Shown here in pieces: positions 24,838 through 30,667 of a stretch of DNA of 33,671 nt. This DNA comes from an uncultured bacterium. Lineage in GTDB: Bacteria > Bacillota > Clostridia > Lachnospirales > Lachnospiraceae. The notes beneath the pieces are model-generated. The model was not told the origin of the DNA. It did not search any database and saw only the letters and a list, made by a program, of their open reading frames with translations. A program made the position numbers and the translations under genes. The stretch lies in the NCBI GenBank assembly GCA_947567075.1, contig CANOLZ010000012.1:1-33671 (forward strand). The letters run 5' to 3'. Position 1 is the first letter of the stretch. Each line of letters begins with the position of its first letter.

Positions 24838-25770
24838 ATGTTAAAGAAAAAATTAAAAGATGGGGGAATTCTCCTCTTATTTGTCATACTCCTCCCATAT
24901 ACTTTTACAACCCTTGTCAATGGCAGGAAGGAGGAGATACTTTCCTTCCATGAAAGGGTAGGGGAAGATGAGGAGGAGAGGATTCTACTGGGAGAGGCAA
25001 GATTAACAGTAGATGAATATGTAATAGGAGTTGTAATGGGATGTATGGATGGGCGCAGTGAAGAAGAGGCTTTAAAGGCCCAGATTCTTATTGCCAGAAC
25101 AAACACTTATCGGGAAATGGATGGAAAGAAAGAAATAAACAGCCAACAGATGAGTCAGAAATATATGGATCCAGAAAAATTACAGCGCTCCATAGGGTAT
25201 GATGAGTTCCAGAATGAATACATAAAGCTAGAAAAACTAGCAAAGGAGACAGAAAGGGAAGTAATATATTATGACCAAAAGTTAATTGATGGAGCTTATC
25301 ATGCTGTAAGCAGTGGAATGACTAGAAAGGTAGAAGGATATGCCTATCTTTGTCCAATAGAAAGTCCCTGGGATATAGATTCAGAACAGTTTTTGCGTAT
25401 ACTCTATATGGATGAAGAAGAAGTGATGAACAGAATCCATAAACAGAAGGGAGATATTTCCTTGGAGAAAGGTGAGTTTTTAGAAAAGGTGGACATTACA
25501 AAAACAGATGAGGCAGGATATGTGGAAGAATTAAAAATAAAAGAAACCAAAATTAGAGGGGAAGAATTTCGAAAATGGATGGACTTGCCATCCGCTCATT
25601 TTTCTATAGATGAATGGGAAGGTAACATTCGTTTTACAGTAAAGGGGTTAGGCCATGGAGCTGGACTTAGCCAATATGGGGCGAATGAAATGGCAAAAAG
25701 GGGGTATACATACAGGGAAATTATTAATTATTACTATCAAGATGTAGAAATCAGGCCTTATGGTGCATAA
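24838..25770 (+). CDS. spoIID: SpoIID-type engulfment protein with altered active site
   Basis: SpoIID is the mother-cell lytic transglycosylase of the engulfment (DMP) complex. The 310-residue protein has a membrane anchor (GGILLLFVILLPYTFTTLVN, about 9-28), the SpoIID/LytB domain (DEYVIGVVMGCMDGRSEEEA, then LKAQILIARTNTY), YHAVSSGMTRKVEGYAY, and the C-terminal GLGHGAGLSQYGANEMAKRG signature. The segment GVVMGCMDG aligns with the usual GVVAAEMPA. The Glu that serves as catalytic acid in Bacillus SpoIID (Glu88) is here Cys69. The AAGGTGA Shine-Dalgarno precedes the ATG. It is followed 41 bases later by a SpoIIQ-like gene. The family call is firm; enzymatic activity is doubtful. Confidence 0.9.
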   Translation: MLKKKLKDGGILLLFVILLPYTFTTLVNGRKEEILSFHERVGEDEEERILLGEARLTVDEYVIGVVMGCMDGRSEEEALKAQILIARTNTYREMDGKKEINSQQMSQKYMDPEKLQRSIGYDEFQNEYIKLEKLAKETEREVIYYDQKLIDGAYHAVSSGMTRKVEGYAYLCPIESPWDIDSEQFLRILYMDEEEVMNRIHKQKGDISLEKGEFLEKVDITKTDEAGYVEELKIKETKIRGEEFRKWMDLPSAHFSIDEWEGNIRFTVKGLGHGAGLSQYGANEMAKRGYTYREIINYYYQDVEIRPYGA

Positions 25771-25793
25771 AGACAGATAATCAGGCAACCCTA
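25765..25793 (+). promoter_or_regulatory. Candidate sigma-F promoter for the spoIIQ-like gene
   Basis: GCATA (25765-25769), 14 bases, GGCAACCCTA (25784-25793) matches the forespore sigma-F pattern (GYWTA, about 15, GGNRANANTW) at all but one defined position. spoIIQ is sigma-F dependent in Bacillus. The predicted start would fall just at the Shine-Dalgarno, which weakens the call; read-through from spoIID is also possible. Confidence 0.35.
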
Positions 25794-25811
25794 AAAGGGA
25801 GGTGATTATCT

Positions 25812-26741
25812 ATGAGAAGAAGACGAACATTTAATTTTAACAATGGAAAATGGTTTTATGTTATTTTAGGGCTATTTTTTATATCCGCATTAACATTAGC
25901 GGGAGTGAATATGTATTATAGCTCTCCTGCTCCCTCGGATGGCTCCTATATAGACTTAAGCCAATTAGACACAAAGGAAAAAGAAAATACAGAAACGGAG
26001 AAAAAGGAAACAGAGAAAAAAGAAACAGCAGCAGAACAGGTGAAGGCAAATAACTATAAAGAAGAAGATATGATGTTTGGCCTAGACAACGTAATGGATG
26101 CCACAGATGAAGTAAGCGATGATATTATGGTACAAAGAAGAGCAGAGGCAGATGCAAAAGAGCCTGGGGAAGATAAGGTACAGGAAGAGGACGAACAGAA
26201 AGAGGGAACAGAAGTCAGCATAAATGAAGAAGATACAGCAAATAAAGATCAGAGTCAGGAAGAGACAGAGAAAGAGCAGGAAGAAAGAGACAAGGTAGCA
26301 ACTATGGCAGCAGGAGGCCAGAAGGATTTTGCAGAGGGAACTACTTTAAAATGGCCTGTTGCTGGAAATGTGGTCCTTCGGTATAGTATGGATCAGACGA
26401 TTTACTTTCCTACATTGAAACAATATAAGTATAATCCAGGTATTTTAATTTCTGGAGAGATTGATATGCCTGTAGTAGCTTCTCATAGAGGAGAAGTGAT
26501 TGGGGTATCACATAACGAGGAGCTGGGAAATTACATTCAAATTGATGTAGGAAATGGGTTTACAACAGTATATGGACAATTAAAAGATATACCTTGGGAA
26601 GAAGGACAGATTGTGGACGAAGGTGTTGTGCTTGGCTATATTGAACAGCCTACAAAGTACTATAGTTCAGAAGGAGCCCATGTATTTTTTGAAATGAGAA
26701 AAGGAGAAAATCCTATAAACCCTTTAGATTATTTAGAATAA
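25812..26741 (+). CDS. SpoIIQ-like M23-fold protein, zinc site lost
   Basis: The 309-residue protein has a basic N-terminus, one membrane segment (WFYVILGLFFISALTLAGVN, 14-33), a long Glu/Lys-rich linker (about 50-165) and a C-terminal LytM/M23 fold (about 180-309). This is the plan of SpoIIQ, the forespore partner of SpoIIIAH in the channel around the engulfed spore, and the gene directly follows spoIID. The metal site is degenerate. The HxxxD motif is Asn208 and Leu212 (YNPGILIS), the usual YxHL is YGQL, and HxH is His290-Val-Phe292. The fold is probably structural, not a peptidase. GGGAGGTGAT is an almost ideal Shine-Dalgarno. A non-sporulation M23 paralogue is the alternative. Confidence 0.82.
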   Translation: MRRRRTFNFNNGKWFYVILGLFFISALTLAGVNMYYSSPAPSDGSYIDLSQLDTKEKENTETEKKETEKKETAAEQVKANNYKEEDMMFGLDNVMDATDEVSDDIMVQRRAEADAKEPGEDKVQEEDEQKEGTEVSINEEDTANKDQSQEETEKEQEERDKVATMAAGGQKDFAEGTTLKWPVAGNVVLRYSMDQTIYFPTLKQYKYNPGILISGEIDMPVVASHRGEVIGVSHNEELGNYIQIDVGNGFTTVYGQLKDIPWEEGQIVDEGVVLGYIEQPTKYYSSEGAHVFFEMRKGENPINPLDYLE

Positions 26742-26956
26742 AGACCGGGCACCAAAAGAGAAATCTAGAGTATAATAATATATAAATCGAAGGGATTTAT
26801 TATCAGAAAACATGCAATCGTTTTTCTCTTACTTGCATTATAATATTTTTTTGGGTGATATACGGTCCTGTTCGATTGCTTTAGATAGAGAACATGGGAT
26901 TGCCTGAAAAGGCAGTTCCATTACATAGAACAAATAACAGAAATTAGAATTTGTTA
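26742..26956. other. Unexplained intergenic region with a structured hairpin
   Basis: These 215 bases between the spoIIQ-like gene and its terminator have no supported frame. They contain TATAAT-like boxes (26771-26776 and 26839-26844) without good -35 partners. There is also an 11-bp hairpin with two G-U pairs, ATGGGATTGCC (26894-26904) with GGCAGTTCCAT (26911-26921), loop TGAAAA and no T-tract. It may be a long 3' UTR or a small RNA ending at 27004. Confidence 0.45.
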
Positions 26957-27004
26957 AAAAGACGGACAGCTGAACATAATTTCTGCTTCAGCTGTCCGTC
27001 TTTT
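26957..27004. terminator. Bidirectional terminator between spoIIQ-like gene and hemolysin III
   Basis: An 18-bp perfect inverted repeat: AAAAGACGGACAGCTGAA (26957-26974) and its complement (26987-27004). A- and T-runs at both sides let it work for both converging genes. Confidence 0.92.
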
Positions 27005-27022
27005 ACTGCATTTAAGTACAAA

Positions 27023-27685
27023 TTATGAAAGGGGCATTGTGGCAATAAACTGATACATAAAGATAAAATGGCAGGCGCTTCCTCCCATAACAAATAAGTG
27101 AAAGATTTCATGGGAGCCAAAGCTTACATGTTTGTCATTAAAGCCTTTAAATTTCAATGCGTATAAAATGCCTCCTACAGTATATACAATGCCTCCTGCC
27201 AGAAGCAAAAGAAAAGCGTTTTGGGAAAGAGAGGACTTTATTTGAGCAAAGGCAAAAATGCATGTCCATCCCATGGCAATATAAAGAAGGGAGGAAAACC
27301 ATTTGGGGCAAGTAATCCATAAGCCTTTTAATATTATGCCTAAAAGGGCAATTCCCCATATGGCAATTAACATTGTATAGCCAGTTGTTCCTCCTAAGAC
27401 AATCATGCAGACAGGTGTATAGGAACCAGCAATGAGGACAAAAATCATCATGTGATCGATTTTTCGAAAAGTATTAATAATACGTTGGGATAAGTTGATG
27501 CAATGGTATGTGGCACTGGCCCCATATAGTAAAATCATACTCAATATGAAAATGGACATAGCTATTATGTGGATATAGCCAGAGGCGCTGCTCGCTTTTA
27601 TTAACAAAGGAACTGCTGCAAAGATGGCAAAAAGCATGGCGACAAAATGGGTAATGGCGCTGCCAGGTTCTCTAATTTTCAACAT
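27023..27685 (-). CDS. Hemolysin III family (PAQR-like) membrane protein
   Basis: The 220-residue protein is hydrophobic with about seven membrane segments. It has the family markers REPGSAITHF at the N-terminus, YGASATYHC, RKIDHMMIFVLIAGSYTPVC and, near the C-terminus, HEIFHLFVMGGSACHF. The Ser/His/Asp pattern is that of the PAQR/CREST metal-dependent hydrolase group. Function in bacteria is poorly defined: some members are haemolytic when expressed, others affect membrane lipid homeostasis. I start at ATG 27685 because AAGGAG is eight bases upstream. The in-frame GTG at 27694 lies inside that ribosome site. Upstream are a promoter with an internal inverted repeat and a leader hairpin, suggesting regulated expression. 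Confidence 0.88.
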   Translation of the reverse strand: MLKIREPGSAITHFVAMLFAIFAAVPLLIKASSASGYIHIIAMSIFILSMILLYGASATYHCINLSQRIINTFRKIDHMMIFVLIAGSYTPVCMIVLGGTTGYTMLIAIWGIALLGIILKGLWITCPKWFSSLLYIAMGWTCIFAFAQIKSSLSQNAFLLLLAGGIVYTVGGILYALKFKGFNDKHVSFGSHEIFHLFVMGGSACHFIFMYQFIATMPLS

Positions 27686-27700
27686 AGCTTTCACTCCTTA

Positions 27701-27725
27701 ATAAGTAGTATTAAAAACTACTTAT
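27701..27725 (-). repeat. Leader hairpin of the hemolysin III gene
   Basis: ATAAGTAGT (27701-27709) and ACTACTTAT (27717-27725) form a 9-bp perfect stem with a 7-base loop, ending just before the AAGGAG ribosome site. Confidence 0.6.
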
Positions 27726-27748
27726 AGTATATTCATATACTATATCAA
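27721..27748 (-). promoter_or_regulatory. Promoter with internal operator-like inverted repeat, hemolysin III
   Basis: On the minus strand TTGATA (27748-27743), 16 bases, TATAAG (27726-27721). The spacer is an inverted repeat with 9-bp arms TATAGTATA (27723-27731) and TATACTATA (27736-27744) around TTCA, overlapping both boxes. A bound repressor would block polymerase directly. The regulator is unknown and not encoded nearby. Confidence 0.5.
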
Positions 27749-27755
27749 TTTATAC

Positions 27756-27793
27756 AAAAAAGCAAGGACTTTTTGAAAAAATTTCCTTGCTTT
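27756..27793 (-). terminator. Terminator of the small alarmone synthetase gene
   Basis: On the minus strand AAAGCAAGGA (27793-27784) pairs with TCCTTGCTTT (27768-27759), 10 bp perfect, followed by a T-run. It insulates the hemolysin III promoter from the gene upstream. Confidence 0.85.
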
Positions 27794-27809
27794 GAAAACT
27801 ATGTATAAA

Positions 27810-28457
27810 CTATTCAATAGAAATTTGCGTAGAGGACTGCTTAATCTCTTCATTCAGGGAGAGCATTCTGGCATCTAAATCTGAGACCATCTGGGCACAC
27901 TGGGTCAATTCTGCCTTAATATAAGAAGGAGCGTTGCCTTCAAATTTATAATTGATCTTATGCTCTAAGCTTGCCCAAAAATCCATAGCTACAGTACGAA
28001 TTTGAATTTCAACTTTTGTATCTACAACACTGTCAGACAAAAAAATGGGAATGGAGACAAGCATATGATAGCTTGTATAGCCGCTGGGCTTTGGCGTTTT
28101 TAGGTAATCTTTGATGGAAAGCACTTTAATATCACTTTGATTAGCGATCATTCTGGCGATTTGGTAAATATCTGAGGTGAAAGAGCAAATAACCCGAATC
28201 CCTGCAATATCATTAATGTGCTTAACCATGTTTTCAATAGTGGATTCATAGCCTCGCCTTTTTAATTTTTTCACAATGCTTTCAGGGGTTTTAATCCGAG
28301 ATTTTATATGTTCAATTGGGTTATACTGATGAACATGTTGAAATTCATCATTTAAAATCTCTAGTTTTGTGCCAATTTCCTTAAGGGCAGAATTATACAA
28401 CAAAAGTATCGTTTTCCAATTATCTACACCTTCGTAATCTTTGGATTGAAATTCCAC
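27810..28457 (-). CDS. relQ: Small alarmone synthetase (RelQ/YjbM type)
   Basis: This enzyme transfers pyrophosphate from ATP to GTP/GDP to make (p)ppGpp. The 215-residue protein has only the synthetase domain, with no HD hydrolase or TGS/ACT regions. It closely follows YjbM/RelQ: SRIKTPESIVKKLKRRG (about 58-74), INDIAGIRVICSF, PKPSGYTSYHMLV and VEIQIRTVAMDFWASLEHKI, containing the GTP- and ATP-binding residues, then LDARMLSLNEEI in the C-terminal helices that make the tetramer. It starts at GTG 28457, with AAGGAAGGG about seven bases upstream. It is monocistronic: promoter around 28512-28520 (TGTTATAAT on the minus strand), terminator at 27756-27793. Confidence 0.92.
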   Translation of the reverse strand: MEFQSKDYEGVDNWKTILLLYNSALKEIGTKLEILNDEFQHVHQYNPIEHIKSRIKTPESIVKKLKRRGYESTIENMVKHINDIAGIRVICSFTSDIYQIARMIANQSDIKVLSIKDYLKTPKPSGYTSYHMLVSIPIFLSDSVVDTKVEIQIRTVAMDFWASLEHKINYKFEGNAPSYIKAELTQCAQMVSDLDARMLSLNEEIKQSSTQISIE

Positions 28458-28511
28458 GGGATATCCCTTCCTTAATCATTAGATTTGGTTATATAAAAAC
28501 TAACCTTTTTT

Positions 28512-28520
28512 ATTATAACA
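28512..28520 (-). promoter_or_regulatory. Extended -10 promoter of the alarmone synthetase gene
   Basis: On the minus strand TGTTATAAT (28520-28512) is a perfect extended -10, about 55 bases before the GTG start. The -35 is weak. The same TGTTATAAT box occurs before glgC and the aconitase gene. Confidence 0.45.
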
Positions 28521-28625
28521 TAATTATAAGCAAAGTGTATCAAGTTCATAAAATATTAATAGAATAATTAGCATTCTGCAAATATATGGAATGTGAAAAA
28601 TGAGAAAAATTATCAGAAAATAGTA

Positions 28626-28654
28626 TAGACAAAGGGGAGTTTTTTATTTATACT
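28626..28654 (+). promoter_or_regulatory. Promoter of a candidate small RNA
   Basis: TAGACA (28626-28631, 5 of 6), 17 bases, TATACT (28649-28654, 5 of 6). It lies on the plus strand where no plus gene follows. A dyad AGTTAG-AA-CTAACT (28664-28677) sits right at the predicted start (28661), and resembles half-sites of DtxR-family metalloregulator boxes. Confidence 0.6.
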
Positions 28655-28660
28655 ATATGT

Positions 28661-28740
28661 ATTAGTTAGAACTAACTGCATAGGCATACAACATAATTGA
28701 AATCTCAAGGAACTTCTGTCATTGGTTACAGAAGTTTTTT
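28661..28740 (+). ncRNA. Candidate 80-nt small RNA
   Basis: A transcript from the promoter at 28626-28654 to the terminator at 28711-28740 would be about 80 nt. It would have a short 5' hairpin (AGTTA/TAACT at 28664-28677), an unstructured A-rich middle (28678-28710) including CTCAAGGAA, and a 9-bp terminator stem. There is no start codon with a ribosome binding site and both neighbouring genes are on the minus strand. Its last 15 or so bases are antisense to the end of the DUF885 gene. The dyad at its start could make it metal-repressed. Existence and role are inferred. Confidence 0.5.
28711..28740 (+). terminator. Plus-strand terminator of the candidate small RNA
   Basis: AACTTCTGT (28711-28719) pairs with ACAGAAGTT (28728-28736), followed by six T in the plus direction only. 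The minus direction lacks a T-run, so it is not a normal terminator for the DUF885 gene whose stop codon lies in the loop. Confidence 0.75.
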
Positions 28741-30489
28741 GAATAAATATAGGAAAAATGACAGGATGTGGGAAATCCACATTTCCTGCCATTTTTCTAT
28801 AATGGAAAAAGGAGCGGGGCCTATTGACAATAAAAATTCGTGAAAATCTTTTAGAACAAATTTGTCCTGTAAAGCCTCTTGTGCCTTTTCCTTTAGCCTT
28901 ACTATTTCTAAATATCCAATATAGTATTTTAAATAGTTTGCCGGTTCTTCGGCAATATATTGGTATAGCTGGGTAATCCCTTCATCAGAAAACTTCCCAA
29001 AGGTAGAGAGAAATTCTTTTGCTTCTTCTAATGTATATCCATCATAATGGATACATACATCTAACATGGAATAAAGACAAAGGGTGAGGGAGTGATTTAA
29101 CTGCTCAATGGAAGCAAACACAGGATCCACATCAGCATAATAATAAGATAACATTTCCGTATAAAGAGCCCAGCCTTCAATATAGCCAGTATAGCTAAAG
29201 AGATTTCGAATAGGAGGAAGGGAAGAATTTACTTGAAAAATGGTTTGATATAAATGCCCTGGATATCCTTCATGGGCTAATGTAGTATAATGTTGAAGTC
29301 CTGTATAGGAGGAGCTTTTATTAATGTAAATAATGTTTGATAAAGGGTCGTCAATAGGAGGAGTAAGGTAAAAAGCAGGACTGGAATAAGGCTCTAGAGC
29401 CTTGTCTACATACTTAATGGTAAAAGAAGAGGGAGGCAGAGAGGGAAAATCTTTTTCCATTTTTTTTTGTAAGTCTAAAAGGGCCTTTTCTGGAGAAAGT
29501 GTTTCAGGCTGCTTTTTCAATGACGCATAAAAAGAAGAAGGATCCCCCATGACGGTAGAAAGTTTGTTATAGTCTTTTTTCCACTGTTCTGTCAATTTCT
29601 CTTTGATATCTGCTGCAGTATACTTTGTGCCTGTATAAGTTTGCAAAAGATATTCGTAATATTCCCTCCCTTTTTTTAAATCTTTTAGCCCCCCTGTGCG
29701 ATTGCTTTTTCCCATAAGAGTTTTAGAAAAATCTGCCAGTCTTTCATAGGCAGGAAAGAAGAACTGGGATAATAAATAGTTGTTCTTCTCTATGTACCCT
29801 GCTTTTTCTTCATCTTTTAAGAAATCGCAGGATTCAATGCGCCTTTGGAAGGTGCTGTGAAGGAAATGTTCTTCCTTGTCAGCTAACAGATCAGAACATT
29901 GGGAGATGACTTTCGATAAGGTGTAGTCTGCCATAACAATCCCTTTTTTAGACCGCAGTTTTTCATAGCGGAAAATTTCCTCAAAATAATCAGGCATCTC
30001 TTCTATTAAAGCAAGATAGTCTTCAATATCCTGTTTTCGGCGGAAGGTATATTCAGCGAGTAGAATAGGAATTTGAGACTGTATTCCAGAAGAGGGAGAG
30101 AGAAGCTCAGGATAGAGGAATAACTGGGCATCCATCATTTGTGAGTCTAAGTAATCCCATAAAATTTCATAGGTTAACCTTTGATCTTCCTTTAATTTAT
30201 AGGGAGAAATGTTAGAAAGTCTTTTCATAAAGTTTTCTGCATCAAGTGCCCACTGGGCTTCCTTATCCTGGGAGAGGGAACCAAAGGTGACAGGGTATTC
30301 CTTAATGCCGAAATTTTCTGGATAAGCAAGGGTATAGTGGAGATTAAGAGTATTGGAAGTAATTTCTCTGCAAAAGAATTCCTGACAGAGGAGATCAAAG
30401 TCTTTGGAATCTTTTGATGTGTTTTTAAAAAGCATAAGTATAAGAAAAATAACAAATAATAAAAATACAGGAATTCCTGCTTTCTTCAT
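28726..30489 (-). CDS. DUF885 family protein, predicted membrane-anchored metallopeptidase
   Basis: The 587-residue protein has an N-terminal membrane anchor or uncleaved signal (AGIPVFLLFVIFLILMLF) and a large extracytoplasmic alpha-helical domain of the DUF885 family. The family signature HEGYPGHLYQ is near residue 406, followed by IEGWALYTEML near 437. These fit a gluzincin-like zinc site (two His plus a downstream Glu) and suggest a peptidase, though substrates are mostly unknown. I chose ATG 30489 since AAGGA is eight bases upstream. An ATG at 30510 (MGKRIGS...) has only a weak site. The stop codon lies in the loop of a hairpin that terminates the opposite strand. It is divergent from metG. 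Confidence 0.85.
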   Translation of the reverse strand: MKKAGIPVFLLFVIFLILMLFKNTSKDSKDFDLLCQEFFCREITSNTLNLHYTLAYPENFGIKEYPVTFGSLSQDKEAQWALDAENFMKRLSNISPYKLKEDQRLTYEILWDYLDSQMMDAQLFLYPELLSPSSGIQSQIPILLAEYTFRRKQDIEDYLALIEEMPDYFEEIFRYEKLRSKKGIVMADYTLSKVISQCSDLLADKEEHFLHSTFQRRIESCDFLKDEEKAGYIEKNNYLLSQFFFPAYERLADFSKTLMGKSNRTGGLKDLKKGREYYEYLLQTYTGTKYTAADIKEKLTEQWKKDYNKLSTVMGDPSSFYASLKKQPETLSPEKALLDLQKKMEKDFPSLPPSSFTIKYVDKALEPYSSPAFYLTPPIDDPLSNIIYINKSSSYTGLQHYTTLAHEGYPGHLYQTIFQVNSSLPPIRNLFSYTGYIEGWALYTEMLSYYYADVDPVFASIEQLNHSLTLCLYSMLDVCIHYDGYTLEEAKEFLSTFGKFSDEGITQLYQYIAEEPANYLKYYIGYLEIVRLKEKAQEALQDKFVLKDFHEFLLSIGPAPFSIIEKWQEMWISHILSFFLYLFKKLL

Positions 30490-30551
30490 AGAGCCTATCC
30501 TTTTTCCCATTTATTCCATTTATATGAAGAGAAAATAGTTTCCATGCATTG

Positions 30552-30580
30552 TTGACAGAAAATAAAGAAAGTGTTAGGCT
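30552..30580 (+). promoter_or_regulatory. Promoter of metG
   Basis: Consensus TTGACA (30552-30557), 17 bases, TAGGCT (30575-30580) with a TGT extension. The three most conserved -10 positions match. Predicted start is near 30587, leaving a leader of about 80 bases. Confidence 0.55.
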
Positions 30581-30667
30581 TAAACGAGACAATGGTTAAA
30601 TATTTGTCTTCTTTATAGGAGGGTCTTATGAAGAGGGCTTTTTTTACGTAGCAAAGGAGATGCATGA

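Noticed and set aside
25975..26320. Glu/Lys-rich repeats in the SpoIIQ-like protein
   Set aside because: Low-complexity linkers between membrane anchor and LytM domain are common; the repeat units are irregular.
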